This document shows, one piece after another, positions 27,860-37,232 of a DNA stretch of 64,000 bases (within the stretch, counting starts at the first letter, position 1; the number at the start of each line of letters is the position of its first letter). The stretch is from Yoonia sp. BS5-3 (lineage in GTDB: Bacteria > Pseudomonadota > Alphaproteobacteria > Rhodobacterales > Rhodobacteraceae), in contig NZ_CP150951.2 of NCBI RefSeq assembly GCF_038069655.2, positions 3,808,001-3,872,000 on the forward strand, read 5' to 3'. The notes below the pieces were generated by a model. It did no database searches. It had not been told where the DNA came from and saw only the letters and a list, made by a program, of their open reading frames with translations. The position numbers and the translations under genes were made by a program.

Positions 27860-27880
27860 GTAGGGTGGGTGAAACCCACA
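27860..27880 (+). repeat. REP-like palindrome, right of the RAYT gene
   Basis: The second identical copy of GTAGGGTGGGTGAAACCCAC, located 32 bp upstream of the RAYT start codon, in the same orientation as the copies at 23677 and 27220. Confidence 0.85.
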
Positions 27881-28060
27881 CGGTCGACCTTCGCCCTCAC
27901 CGAACAACACCACGTCCCGCATAAATTGATAGCTTTCTTCGGCCAAACCGGGTTGACGGGCATTCGGAATCCGCCTATCTCGCGCTGATCTTATATACCA
28001 CCCTATGACAGGACGTCCCGCCATCTGGCCGGTGATCTCCAAAGGACAAGGAAAACGCTC

Positions 28061-28345
28061 ATGTCGCGCCGTTGCGAACTGACTGGAAAAGGCCCGATGT
28101 CTGGCAACAATGTCAGCCACGCCAAAAACCGTACCCGCCGCCGCTTTTTGCCGAACCTGCAGGATGTGACATTGCAGTCCGATGTTTTGGGCCGCTCGTT
28201 CAAATTCCGCATTTCCAACGCTGCCCTGCGGACTGTTGACCACCGTGGTGGTCTGGATGCGTTCATGGCCAAGGCGAAAGATGCCGAGCTGTCGGATAAC
28301 GCACTGAAAGTGAAAAAAGAGATCGCCAAAGCAACTGCTGCTTAA
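28061..28345 (+). CDS. rpmB: 50S ribosomal protein L28
   Basis: A 94-aa L28 protein. The N-terminus [20 protein letters not shown] and [13 protein letters not shown] are hallmark sequences. It sits alone, preceded by the RAYT and its repeat, and is followed by a strong terminator. The ribosome site AAGGACAAGG precedes the start. Confidence 0.98.
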   Translation: MSRRCELTGKGPMSGNNVSHAKNRTRRRFLPNLQDVTLQSDVLGRSFKFRISNAALRTVDHRGGLDAFMAKAKDAELSDNALKVKKEIAKATAA

Positions 28346-28368
28346 GCGCCTTTTTCACAGCTGGTTGG

Positions 28369-28397
28369 GCCCGGTTGCTACCGCAGCCGGGCTTTTT
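28369..28397 (+). terminator. rho-independent terminator of rpmB
   Basis: Ten-bp stem GCCCGGTTGC with GCAGCCGGGC (one G-U pair), loop TACC, followed by TTTTT. It lies 23 bp after the rpmB stop codon. Confidence 0.92.
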
Positions 28398-28467
28398 GCT
28401 ATTTTGCGCACAAGATCTGTGCTTTGCAGCAGATTGGAAAATCGCATGTGCTGCTTATCTCGGGGAC

Positions 28468-28884
28468 ATGAGAGCGCTCGCCCAAATACAGCGTCACAAA
28501 AACCGCAGCCTTTTGGTCTGCGCCCTGCTGGTGGCCCTGTTTTTACCCAACATCACCCCCGCCCACGGCGACGAGACCGATCACTTGACCCGCGCCGTCG
28601 ACTATATTGCCCAGCATGGCGTCTCGGCTGTGCCATCCAGCGATGGTGGCACATTGCTGGTTCTCCAAACCCAGTTTGATCACGCGGGCGACCCTGATCT
28701 GCGCATCCTGTTGGGCAAAGATGGCATCCCCGCGCCCGAGACCGATTTGGGCCCCCTCGCTCAGATCACCGGTTTACAGGTCTTCAAAGCCCCGCCAACA
28801 ATGGACATCGCGCAATTCGACAGTTTGCATATTTGGGATAGCGCAGCGGGCCGGCATATCGGCGCAGCCCCCCTGCCCAACTGA
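28468..28884 (+). CDS. secreted DM13-like domain protein
   Basis: A 138-aa protein with a signal peptide (core LLVCALLVALFLPNITPAHG at about 17-36). The mature part resembles DM13 domains: a strand TLLVLQTQFDHAGDPDLRIL followed by a loop and a final strand SLHIWDSAAGRHIGAA. DM13 domains in animals have been suggested to bind redox cofactors; the bacterial role is unknown. The cysteine expected in some DM13 proteins is not seen in the mature part. The start at 28468 places the signal peptide correctly. Confidence 0.65.
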   Translation: MRALAQIQRHKNRSLLVCALLVALFLPNITPAHGDETDHLTRAVDYIAQHGVSAVPSSDGGTLLVLQTQFDHAGDPDLRILLGKDGIPAPETDLGPLAQITGLQVFKAPPTMDIAQFDSLHIWDSAAGRHIGAAPLPN

Positions 28885-28955
28885 AACGCATCTGTGGCCC
28901 ATTTTTGCCTCCCCCCTGATGGTGTCTGGACCCGTCCTGTGCAAAACATATCCGC

Positions 28956-31361
28956 ATGACTGCGCTTCCCATTGATCCCATCCTGCCCGCGCTGACCGCC
29001 GCACTTGCTGCACATGGGCGCGCTGTTCTGCAAGCCCCGCCAGGCGCCGGCAAAACGACCCGCGCGCCGCTTGCCATCCTGAATGCCAACCTGACCACCG
29101 ACCGGATCATTATGCTTGAACCCCGGCGCCTTGCAGCCCGCGCCGCAGCCGAGCGGCTGGCGGACAGTCTTGGGGAAAAGCCCGGCCAAAATATCGGCTA
29201 CCGCATGCGTGGCGATACCGTCCCAGGCGCCCAGATTGAGGTCGTCACCGAAGGCATTTTGACCCGCATGTTGCAATCAGACCCCGCGCTTTCAGGGATT
29301 GGCGCGGTGATCTTTGACGAATTCCACGAACGCTCACTTAATGCTGATCTGGGGCTGGCGCTCAGTTGGGAGGCGCGCAGCGTCCTGCGCCCTGATCTGC
29401 TGCTTCTGGTCATGTCTGCCACGCTTGATGCCGCCCCTGTCGCCGCGATGTTAGATGATGCGCCGATCATTACGTCCGAAGGGCGGGCCTTTCCCGTCAC
29501 CAGGCATTATCTGGACAAAGCCACGCCAAAAGGCACCCGCCTCGAAACCGCGATGGCAGAGCTGATCATCAAAGCCGTCGGTGAAACCCAAGGCGGCGTG
29601 CTGGCTTTTCTGCCGGGCGAGGGCGAGATCCGCAGCGTCGCCGCTGCACTCTCGGGCAATCTGCCGACGGATTGCCAGATCAGGCCTCTTTACGGGGCCT
29701 TGCCCTTCAAGGACCAACGCGCCGCCATTGCACCGGTCAAATCGGGCCGCAAAATCGTGCTTTCAACATCCATCGCCGAAACCTCATTGACCATCGAAGA
29801 TATCCGCGTCGTCGTGGATGCAGGGCGCGCCAGACGGGCGCGGTTTGATCCGGGCGCTGGCATGTCGCGTCTGGTGACCGAGCGGGTCAGCCGGGCCGAG
29901 GCGACACAGCGGGCAGGCCGCGCTGGCCGGGTCGCCCCCGGTGACGCTTATTGCCTTTGGACAAAGGGCGAAGATGGCGCCCTGCCCGGGTTTGCGCCGG
30001 CCGAGATTGAAGCGGCAGACCTGACCGGTCTGGCCTTGGAATTGGCACTCTGGGGCAGTGATGATCTGGCCTTCCTCACACCGCCGCCGGTCAAAGCCCT
30101 GGATGAGGCGCGCGGGCTTCTGCAAAGCCTTGGCGCATTGGATGCTGGCGGACGGGTAAGCGATCACGGCCATGCGCTTGCCAAGCACCCGCTGCATCCG
30201 CGGCTGGCCCATATGTTGCAAATTGGAGGCCAGCAAGCCGCCCCCTTGGCAGCCCTTCTGGCCGGACGCGATCCTTTGCGCGGCGCCCCGACTGACCTGA
30301 CGCTTCGGCTTGCTGCGATTAACGGGCAGTATCAAGGGCCGGGCACCGTTCATCATGCGGCCATTTCCCAGATCAAAGGCGAAATACCGCGCCTAAAAAA
30401 AGGATTGCCCCCTAGACCGCCGCTGACGACAGGGCAGCTTGCGGCGCTGGCCTATCCTGATCGGGTCGGGCTTCGCCGAAAAGGCGATGATCCGCGCTAC
30501 ATTCTCTCAGGCGGCAAAGGGGCCTATCTGGACGGAGCTGACACACTGGCCGGAGAGCGGTTGATTGTGGCCACAGATCTTGACGGAAACCCGCGCGAAG
30601 CAAAAATCCGGCAAGCTGCGACCATAACCGAGGGCGAGCTGCGGGCGATCTATAATGATCAGATTTCCTGGCAAGAGATATGCCTCTGGTCGCGGCGGGA
30701 CGGACGGGTCTTGGCACGCAAACAAGAACGGTTTGGGGCGCTTGTGCTGGATGATCGGGTCTGGGCCGACGCACCCGATAGCGCTATTGCGCTGGCAATG
30801 CTTGACGGTGTGCGGCAACTCGGGCTTCAATTTTCGCCTGCGGCTGCACGGTTCAGGGCACGTGTCGCACTTCTGGATGATATGCCTGCAATGGACGAAC
30901 AGACATTGCTAGACACAGCAGAAAACTGGCTGTTGCCGCATCTTTCTGGCCTGCGCAGCCGGGACGATTGGAAACGGTTTGATCTGCTGCCTGCGCTGCG
31001 GGCCATGCTTGACTGGGGGCAAATGCAGCGGCTTGATCAGCGGGCACCTGCGCATTTTGAAACGCCGCTGGGGCGGAAGGTGCCGATTGACTATGATGGC
31101 GCCGCGCCCTGCATCACCCTGCGCCTGCAAGAAATGTTCGGTGTGACCACGCATCCGGTTGTGGGGCATACACCGCTACGTGTGACGCTGTTGTCGCCAG
31201 GGCAGAAACCGGTGCAGGTGACGCAGGATATTGTGGGGTTCTGGGCCAGCTCTTATGCGGATGTCCGGCGCGACATGCGCGGACGCTATCCGCGGCACCC
31301 CTGGCCCGAAGACCCAACGGTCGCAGCACCAACAACGCGGGCAAAACCGCGCGGAACCTAG
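28956..31361 (+). CDS. hrpB: ATP-dependent RNA helicase HrpB
   Basis: An 801-aa DExH helicase of the HrpB type. Walker A is QAPPGAGKTT, motif II is IFDEFHERS, motif III MSATLDA, and motif VI QRAGRAGRVAPG. The C-terminal HrpB-specific region follows. HrpB homologues are poorly understood and are linked to RNA processing or cell-wall phenotypes. The start overlaps no other gene; the 71 bp upstream hold no obvious promoter. Confidence 0.96.
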   Translation: MTALPIDPILPALTAALAAHGRAVLQAPPGAGKTTRAPLAILNANLTTDRIIMLEPRRLAARAAAERLADSLGEKPGQNIGYRMRGDTVPGAQIEVVTEGILTRMLQSDPALSGIGAVIFDEFHERSLNADLGLALSWEARSVLRPDLLLLVMSATLDAAPVAAMLDDAPIITSEGRAFPVTRHYLDKATPKGTRLETAMAELIIKAVGETQGGVLAFLPGEGEIRSVAAALSGNLPTDCQIRPLYGALPFKDQRAAIAPVKSGRKIVLSTSIAETSLTIEDIRVVVDAGRARRARFDPGAGMSRLVTERVSRAEATQRAGRAGRVAPGDAYCLWTKGEDGALPGFAPAEIEAADLTGLALELALWGSDDLAFLTPPPVKALDEARGLLQSLGALDAGGRVSDHGHALAKHPLHPRLAHMLQIGGQQAAPLAALLAGRDPLRGAPTDLTLRLAAINGQYQGPGTVHHAAISQIKGEIPRLKKGLPPRPPLTTGQLAALAYPDRVGLRRKGDDPRYILSGGKGAYLDGADTLAGERLIVATDLDGNPREAKIRQAATITEGELRAIYNDQISWQEICLWSRRDGRVLARKQERFGALVLDDRVWADAPDSAIALAMLDGVRQLGLQFSPAAARFRARVALLDDMPAMDEQTLLDTAENWLLPHLSGLRSRDDWKRFDLLPALRAMLDWGQMQRLDQRAPAHFETPLGRKVPIDYDGAAPCITLRLQEMFGVTTHPVVGHTPLRVTLLSPGQKPVQVTQDIVGFWASSYADVRRDMRGRYPRHPWPEDPTVAAPTTRAKPRGT

Positions 31362-31429
31362 GGCAGATTTGCCAAGCGATTCGGGCTGTGTTAACAAAAT
31401 GCCAATAAAATAAGAATATTGGCAGTATT

Positions 31430-31894
31430 ATGATATCAGTATCGCAGAAACAGCCCGCCTTGGGGGATACCCCATGCGCCGATACGGCCGCACCTTTGAC
31501 GCAAGTGGCCGCGCTTTGCACACGCGAGGGCAAGAAGGGCACGAAAATTCTGTTGGTCAAATCCTCGCGCGGGCGTTGGATCCTGCCCAAAGGCTGGCCG
31601 ATGGATGATCGGACTGATGCGCAGGCAGCGAAATGCGAAGCCTGGGAAGAAGCCGGTGTCGCCAAGGGACGGATCGGGAAGACACCTATTGGCACGTATC
31701 TTGCCAAGAAACGGTTCGATGACGGGCGCGTTGTGCCCTGTCTGGTGGCGGTTTACCCGCTCGCGGTGAAATCAACGGTTGATCATTATCCAGAATCCGA
31801 AACGCGCGAACGCAAGTGGTTTCCGGTCAAAAAAGCCATCAAACGCGTTGATGAGACGGGCTTGAAAGACATCCTGCGCGCATTGCTGTCCTAA
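31430..31894 (+). CDS. Nudix hydrolase with variant Nudix box
   Basis: A 154-aa Nudix protein similar in layout to diphosphoinositol-polyphosphate phosphohydrolases (WILPKGWPMDD). The Nudix box is GWPMDDRTDAQAAK followed by CEAWEEAGV. The catalytic EE core is kept, but the first conserved Glu is Arg and the conserved Arg of REUXEE is Cys. It likely hydrolyses a nucleoside or inositol diphosphate derivative. Its stop overlaps the convergent gene at 31891 by 4 bp. Confidence 0.85.
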   Translation: MISVSQKQPALGDTPCADTAAPLTQVAALCTREGKKGTKILLVKSSRGRWILPKGWPMDDRTDAQAAKCEAWEEAGVAKGRIGKTPIGTYLAKKRFDDGRVVPCLVAVYPLAVKSTVDHYPESETRERKWFPVKKAIKRVDETGLKDILRALLS

Positions 31895-32811
31895 CCCAAT
31901 TCAACATCCAACTGTGCAGCCATCTGGGCCGCAACCTTGCCAACATTGCCGTCATTTTCGCTGCCAGCGACAACACAAATTCCCCTGCTTTTCTTAGGTC
32001 GCTCGGGGTCAGGTAGAAAAATGATCTCGGCATTTTGATAGCCAGGGTAGGCTATACCCCGCTCGGTAAAAGCGCTAACTTTCATGTGGAAAACGCGAAT
32101 AATCTGATCCCTTGGTACAACTACACCGCGACCAAGCTCGTTCACCCAAATATAGGCCGCGCCATCCGCTGTCAGACCCTGCCCCATTGGTGGCGTGAAT
32201 GCCAAATCGTCGAACGCGCGGGTGATTTTGTCAAAATCCGGAGGGTGCGCTTTTGGGATCGGCAGCGCGGGATCAGGCACCCAATTTTGCAAGGCTGACA
32301 GTCGCGGAGCATCAAGGGGCGGCCACCAATCAGGGCGTATCGTAATCCTGCATTCAGTCTGGCTGCCCGCAATAGCATCATGGCGCGCATTTTGCAGTTC
32401 ATGCATGCGTTGCGGTAGGCTGACCGTGGCCGTGATTGAACAAAAACCACTGCCCCAAGTTGCCGTAAGGCCACCACTGTCATTCGTTTCCTCAGGGGCT
32501 CCGAAATGGCTGGAAAGTTCGCTTATAGCCAGCCTTTGGTTTTCGGCTGGATCATCATGCACACGCACATATCCCAAAATTCTCGAAGGCGGGTCAGACG
32601 CCAGAGCGCGCAGGCGCATACCGCAAACAAGAGGATGCGCGAGCGATGCAATAATCGCTTCGCCACCTGGCAATTCGCAATACTCCAGTGAGGTCGTCCA
32701 ACCGGTGGGCCGGGTGCCGAACCGGTCAACAAGCGCCCTTTCACTTTCACGAAAAGGCACGCCAGCCTGATCAAGCACCGCCCATAGCTTTTCCTTGCTG
32801 AAGCGCGCCAA
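31891..32811 (-). CDS. conserved protein of unknown function downstream of argF
   Basis: A 306-aa cytoplasmic protein with no signal peptide or membrane segment, not recognised. The N-terminal half contains WTTSLEYCELPGGEAII and the C-terminal half has KSRGICVVAGSENDG, which has the look of a small nucleotide- or substrate-binding loop. It begins 2 bp after the argF stop, so it is the last gene of the argD-GNAT-argF operon. A direct role in arginine synthesis cannot be concluded. Confidence 0.7.
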   Translation of the reverse strand: MARFSKEKLWAVLDQAGVPFRESERALVDRFGTRPTGWTTSLEYCELPGGEAIIASLAHPLVCGMRLRALASDPPSRILGYVRVHDDPAENQRLAISELSSHFGAPEETNDSGGLTATWGSGFCSITATVSLPQRMHELQNARHDAIAGSQTECRITIRPDWWPPLDAPRLSALQNWVPDPALPIPKAHPPDFDKITRAFDDLAFTPPMGQGLTADGAAYIWVNELGRGVVVPRDQIIRVFHMKVSAFTERGIAYPGYQNAEIIFLPDPERPKKSRGICVVAGSENDGNVGKVAAQMAAQLDVELG

Positions 32812-32813
32812 CT

Positions 32814-33719
32814 TTACCGCCCCAGGCAGTAACGCATAATCGCCTTTTGGGCATGTAGCCGGTTTTCAGCCTCATCAAAGATCACCGAATGGGGGCCATC
32901 CATAACGCTGCTGGTGGCCTCGTCATCACGGTGGGCCGGCAAGCAATGCATAAACAGCGCATCATCCTTCGCCTTCCCCATCAGCGCATCATTCACCTGA
33001 TAACCACGCAGCTGATTGTGGCGCCGTTCGCGGGCTGATTGCGGATCATGCATACTGACCCAAGTGTCAGTGACCACCAGATCTGCACCTTGCACAGCCT
33101 CGTCTGGATTGCGGATGGTTGTATAAAGCCCGTCAAGCGCCGGTTCAGGGTCCAATGGCTCTGGCCCGGAAAAGACCAGATCAAATTCAAACTGTTTGGC
33201 CGCATGGGCAAAGCTGGCAAAGACGTTGTTGCCATCACCGCACCAGACGACCTTTTTGCCTTTGATCGGGCCGTTATGTTCTTCAAACGTCATCACATCC
33301 GCCATGATCTGGCAAGGATGGGTACGGTTGGTCAGCCCGTTGATGACTGGGACGCTGGCATGTTCGGCCATCTCAAGCAGGGTTTGCTCTTCGAAGGTGC
33401 GGATCATGATCAGATCAACATAGCGCGATAGAACGCGGGCAGTATCGGCGATGGTTTCACCATGGCCCAGCTGCATATCCGTGCCTGACAAGACCATGGT
33501 CTGCCCGCCCATCTGGCGCACGCCGACGTCAAAGGAAACGCGGGTCCGGGTTGACGGCTTTTCAAAGATCAGGGCAACCATATGCCCGGCCAGCGGTTGG
33601 TCCGCATCTGGCGTGCCCTTGGGCAAACCGGCCCGGGCCTTTTTCATGTCTTGAGCCTGGGTAATGATCTGCTGCAGATCATCAGTGGCCGTCGCATTGA
33701 TATCAAGAAAATGGTTCAT
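32814..33719 (-). CDS. argF: ornithine carbamoyltransferase
   Basis: Makes citrulline from ornithine and carbamoyl phosphate in arginine synthesis. The carbamoyl-phosphate loop [22 protein letters not shown], and the ornithine site HCLPAHR are all present. The length of 301 aa is typical. It is third in the operon argD, GNAT gene, argF, and is followed after 2 bp by a gene of unknown function. Confidence 0.97.
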   Translation of the reverse strand: MNHFLDINATATDDLQQIITQAQDMKKARAGLPKGTPDADQPLAGHMVALIFEKPSTRTRVSFDVGVRQMGGQTMVLSGTDMQLGHGETIADTARVLSRYVDLIMIRTFEEQTLLEMAEHASVPVINGLTNRTHPCQIMADVMTFEEHNGPIKGKKVVWCGDGNNVFASFAHAAKQFEFDLVFSGPEPLDPEPALDGLYTTIRNPDEAVQGADLVVTDTWVSMHDPQSARERRHNQLRGYQVNDALMGKAKDDALFMHCLPAHRDDEATSSVMDGPHSVIFDEAENRLHAQKAIMRYCLGR

Positions 33720-33758
33720 TCGTGTCGCTTCTTTTTGGGCCGCAGGGGGCCGTGAATT

Positions 33759-34241
33759 CTAATTATGGGTCATCACTTGGACGAGCTTGCCATCCCGGGT
33801 CGAGGCCAATCGTCGTTTATGAAAGCCCGCCTGATTATAGATCGAAATGGTGCGCGTATCGGTGGTATTCGGGGCCACGGCGATCAACGGGAATTTCAGG
33901 CGCAGAACGCGAATTCTGGCCTCAATATAGCCCGTTGAATGGCCTGAGGCCATAAAGCTGCTATCGCCCACAAAGGTCGAAATCACGCGGGCGCCCCTGG
34001 GCAGATCGGCATATTGCGGCATGCCAAAGGTCGTCGCATCATGATCGTGGATATACGCAAAGGCATGGGCGCTTAGGCTCACGACCTGCATATCAATATT
34101 GGGATTATCCATATCTTGTTTCATCAGCGCAACTTGCTTGTCGGCCTCGGGCAACCACGTGCGCACATGTGGCGACTGCACCCAGCGCGCCATCAATGGC
34201 AGGTCCTCCCGTGTCAATTTGCGAAAGTTATAGTTACGCAT
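33759..34241 (-). CDS. GNAT family acetyltransferase within the arg operon
   Basis: A 160-aa acetyltransferase resembling the AAC(6')-like GNAT group. It starts FRKLTREDLPLMARWVQSPHVRTW, and near the end has SIYNQAGFHKR at the acetyl-CoA pocket. Its ATG overlaps the argD stop by 8 bp and argF follows after 39 bp, so it is embedded in the arginine operon. A role in acetylating an arginine pathway intermediate is possible but untested. The ATG at 34241 matches the family start. Confidence 0.85.
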   Translation of the reverse strand: MRNYNFRKLTREDLPLMARWVQSPHVRTWLPEADKQVALMKQDMDNPNIDMQVVSLSAHAFAYIHDHDATTFGMPQYADLPRGARVISTFVGDSSFMASGHSTGYIEARIRVLRLKFPLIAVAPNTTDTRTISIYNQAGFHKRRLASTRDGKLVQVMTHN

Positions 34242-35412
34242 CAACCCCTTGCATCTGTGCTGCAGCCGCATCCAACTTTGCGACCGCAGCACCGATTTCC
34301 TCCTCCGAAATGTTCAATGCGGGTAATATCCGCACGACATTATCTGCTGCTGGTACAGTCAGCACCCCCTGCGCATAGCCCGCCTGCACGATATCGGCAT
34401 TCGGAACCTTGCATTTCAACCCCAGCATCAAACCTGCACCGCGCACCGCCTCAAAAACATCGGGATGGGCGGCAACCAGCGCCTCAAGACGCTGGCGAAA
34501 CATCCCGGCTTTACGGCTGACATCGGCCAGAAATTCTTCTTCTGCGACGATCTCCATGACCTTCAGTCCGACCGAACAGGCCAGCGGGTTGCCCCCATAG
34601 GTGGACCCATGCGTGCCCGCGGTCATTCCTGACGCCGCTTCTTCGGTTGCCAGAACCGCACCTAGCGGAAAGCCGCCGCCAATGCCCTTGGCCACCATCA
34701 TAATGTCAGGGGTGATCCCGGCCCATTCATGGGCAAACAGCTTGCCCGTACGGCCCATGCCGCATTGCACCTCGTCCAGAACCAGCAAGATACCATGCCG
34801 GTCACACAGATCGCGCAGCCCCTTCAGCGCATCATCCGGCAAGGGACGAATACCGCCCTCGCCCTGGATCGGCTCAACCAAAATTGCGGCAGTCTTGTAG
34901 CTTGCAGCGGCGGTCACGGCTTCCAGATCGGCAAAGGGCAAATGGGTAAAGCCGGGCAATAATGGACCAAAACCTTTGGTCATCTTTTCCGAGCCCGCAG
35001 CGGCAATCCCCGCACTGGAACGGCCATGGAACGAGCCGTCAAAGGCAATGATCTCAGTCCGGTCCTCGCCTTTCTCATACCAATATTTGCGGGCCATTTT
35101 CACGGCCAGCTCGCAAGCTTCGGTGCCCGAATTGGTAAAAAAGACGGTGTCGGCAAAACTGTGATCGACCAGCGCATCAGCCAGCTGCTGTTGGGCAGGG
35201 ATATTGTAAAGGTTCGACACGTGCCACAGCGCAGCGGCCTGATCGGTCAGGGCGGACACCAAAGCAGGATGGGCATGGCCCAGCACATTCACAGCAATAC
35301 CCGCACCCAAATCCAGAAAACGTCGGCCATCCGCTTCCAACAACCAAGAGCCTTCACCCGACGTAAATGTCAGGGGGGCGCGTGAATAGGTTGGCAGAAC
35401 AGATGCGATCAT
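34234..35412 (-). CDS. argD: acetylornithine aminotransferase
   Basis: A class-III PLP aminotransferase (392 aa) that makes N-acetylornithine, and often N-succinyl-diaminopimelate in lysine synthesis as well. The cofactor lysine lies in MMVAKGIGGGFPLGA; LVLDEVQCGMGRTGK and GTHGSTYGGNPLAC are conserved. Two ATGs are possible (35421, 35412); the second is better spaced from GAAGG. It leads the operon with the GNAT gene and argF. Confidence 0.95.
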   Translation of the reverse strand: MIASVLPTYSRAPLTFTSGEGSWLLEADGRRFLDLGAGIAVNVLGHAHPALVSALTDQAAALWHVSNLYNIPAQQQLADALVDHSFADTVFFTNSGTEACELAVKMARKYWYEKGEDRTEIIAFDGSFHGRSSAGIAAAGSEKMTKGFGPLLPGFTHLPFADLEAVTAAASYKTAAILVEPIQGEGGIRPLPDDALKGLRDLCDRHGILLVLDEVQCGMGRTGKLFAHEWAGITPDIMMVAKGIGGGFPLGAVLATEEAASGMTAGTHGSTYGGNPLACSVGLKVMEIVAEEEFLADVSRKAGMFRQRLEALVAAHPDVFEAVRGAGLMLGLKCKVPNADIVQAGYAQGVLTVPAADNVVRILPALNISEEEIGAAVAKLDAAAAQMQGVDA

Positions 35413-35676
35413 GGCGATCATCCTTCAATTAGACCCGATTGGTGCAGGAGCACGGGCAAGGTGTCAATATTTTACGGGAGTAAAGTTAGACGTGGCAAAA
35501 GGCGGCGCAAATTAGCGTCGGCGTCGGCTTACATTTGTCAGTCGGTTCTTCATAATGCCGCTTTAGCGCGGTTTCCGCCATTGTGGAAGGGACTATTTGC
35601 CAAAATTCCCTCATTTCAGACGAAACGCTGTTTTAGGTGGATTGTCATTCAAACGCATTGCGATCAATTAACGCTT

Positions 35677-36555
35677 ATGCGCCCATATCGATCAAACCCA
35701 CCCTTGGCCATCGGGCTGATCCTGACGGCAACCGCCTTTATCGCAGGCACAATGCTGATGGCAAAAATGCTGGCGACAGATTTTCTGGGGCCGCCCTTGC
35801 ATACGTTCCAGATCAGCCATGGGCGCTTCCTGTTTGCTTTCCTGATGATCGCGGCAGCCGCGGCAATGCGGCGCCCAGCGCTGACGCGCCCTGACCTAAG
35901 GCTTCATATCGGGCGCACCCTGTTTGGCTGGTGCGGTGTGACGGCAATGTTCGCGGCGGTGGGTTTCATCCCGCTGTCGGATGCAACGGCAATCAGTTTT
36001 CTCAATCCGGTCTTCGGCATGCTCCTGGCGATCCCCCTCCTGGGCGAAAGGGTTGGCCCCTGGCGCTGGCTGGCGGCCATACTGGCATTGATCGGCGCGA
36101 TGATCCTTCTTCGGCCCGGACCAGACAGTTTTCAAATGGCCGGACTGATTGCGCTCGCAGCTGCGGGTTTTCTGGGCATGGAACTCATCTTTATTAAGAA
36201 ACTTGCGAACAAAGAGGGCGCATTTCAGATATTGTTGATGAACAATGGGTTGGGTTTGGGCATCGCAACACTGGCTGTCATTCCATTCTGGGTTGCGCCA
36301 ACGGGGGCACAATGGGCGGCTCTGGCCGCCTTGGGCGGGCTGATGGCAGCCGCACAAACCTGCTTTGTGAACGCGATGGCGCGGGCCGATGCCAGCTTTG
36401 TGACACCATTTACCTATGTAACACTGATCTTTGCCGCATTTTATGATGCCATGATCTTTGGCGTCATCCCCGACCGGGTCAGCATCCTTGGGGCGGCCAC
36501 AATTTTGCTGGGCGCAGGGCTTTTGGCCTGGCGAGACAACCGGAAACATACCTGA
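35677..36555 (+). CDS. EamA/DMT family transporter
   Basis: A 292-aa inner-membrane transporter with ten hydrophobic segments in two EamA halves, of the RhaT/YdcZ-like drug and metabolite transporter superfamily. Each half shows the typical pattern (FIPLSDATAISFLNPVFGML; GLMAAAQTCFVNAMARADASF). The substrate is unknown, commonly an amino acid or metabolite. The frame is open upstream to 35461, but that stretch is not membrane-like and the ATG at 35677 gives a normal N-terminus. Confidence 0.9.
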   Translation: MRPYRSNPPLAIGLILTATAFIAGTMLMAKMLATDFLGPPLHTFQISHGRFLFAFLMIAAAAAMRRPALTRPDLRLHIGRTLFGWCGVTAMFAAVGFIPLSDATAISFLNPVFGMLLAIPLLGERVGPWRWLAAILALIGAMILLRPGPDSFQMAGLIALAAAGFLGMELIFIKKLANKEGAFQILLMNNGLGLGIATLAVIPFWVAPTGAQWAALAALGGLMAAAQTCFVNAMARADASFVTPFTYVTLIFAAFYDAMIFGVIPDRVSILGAATILLGAGLLAWRDNRKHT

Positions 36556-36623
36556 TCACTTTTATCAGAAAATAAGGGTTTTTGGCCCAAAACCCGCCAT
36601 GTTAAGCCATTAAATCGGCGCCC

Positions 36624-37037
36624 ATGAAAGAGGTTTTTGAGTATCGGCGCACCCGCAGCAAAGGGGCGATCTGGCTCTCTGCGTCGGCCGTTGCAATGCT
36701 CATTGCCGCAATCGCGATTACAGGGACAGATGAATTGATAGGCCTGGTCTATGTGGCCGGGCCGGTGACCCTATGCTGGATGCTGATGCCGCAGCAAGTG
36801 GCGGGGATCCGGATCGATGACCAGCACCTGGTGCTCTCCGCATGGCGGCAACCTCGGGCGATCCTGCTTGATGATATCGCCTATCTGCGGGTGACCGAGG
36901 CCAGCGCTGAAACGAATATCGCTATCGTCTACAAAGACGGACGTGAGGAAGGCACCTATATCGGCGACATGCCCGATCTGGACACGCTGGCCCGGGTCAT
37001 GGCCGCGCGCGGGATTGCTGTGCGGGACATATATTAG
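36624..37037 (+). CDS. small membrane protein with PH-like domain
   Basis: A 137-aa protein with two hydrophobic segments at about 16-34 and 38-55 and a soluble C-terminal domain (GIRIDDQHLVLSAWRQPR and onward) that resembles bacterial PH-like (YdbT/YcxB) folds. Function unknown. It is 111 bp before the asd leader region and on the same strand. Confidence 0.62.
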   Translation: MKEVFEYRRTRSKGAIWLSASAVAMLIAAIAITGTDELIGLVYVAGPVTLCWMLMPQQVAGIRIDDQHLVLSAWRQPRAILLDDIAYLRVTEASAETNIAIVYKDGREEGTYIGDMPDLDTLARVMAARGIAVRDIY

Positions 37038-37148
37038 ACGCAAGCCTGATTTGAAGTTAGCAAAATCGGGCGGCTTAGCAGCGCGAACAGATGGCAGCCT
37101 GCCCCCCGCACACTTGCTTTTGTCAGGCACCAATGCTACTCGGCGGGT

Positions 37149-37232
37149 ATGGCAATGATGATGACAAAGACCATGACGATAAAAACCACCGCTTCGGCGA
37201 GGGTTTGTCTGGCATGGGCGCATCGACGCTAA
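37149..37232 (+). CDS. putative asd leader peptide
   Basis: A 27-codon open frame 84 bp upstream of asd. After MA it encodes MMMTKTMTIKTT, twelve consecutive codons drawn only from Met, Thr, Lys and Ile. Those are the four amino acids whose synthesis passes through the Asd reaction. The codons include ATA, ACA and AAA, which are rare in such GC-rich genomes. A GGCGGG sequence sits just before the ATG. This is the hallmark of a leader peptide for ribosome-mediated attenuation. The opposite strand has no start codon in its hydrophobic frame here. Translation has not been shown. Confidence 0.7.
   Translation: MAMMMTKTMTIKTTASARVCLAWAHRR

Noticed and set aside
37143..37232. A hydrophobic short frame on the minus strand opposite the asd leader (LAEAVVFIVMVFVIIIAIPAE)
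   Set aside because: It is bounded by stops and has no ATG, GTG or TTG start before the hydrophobic part. Its composition follows from the complement of the leader codons.
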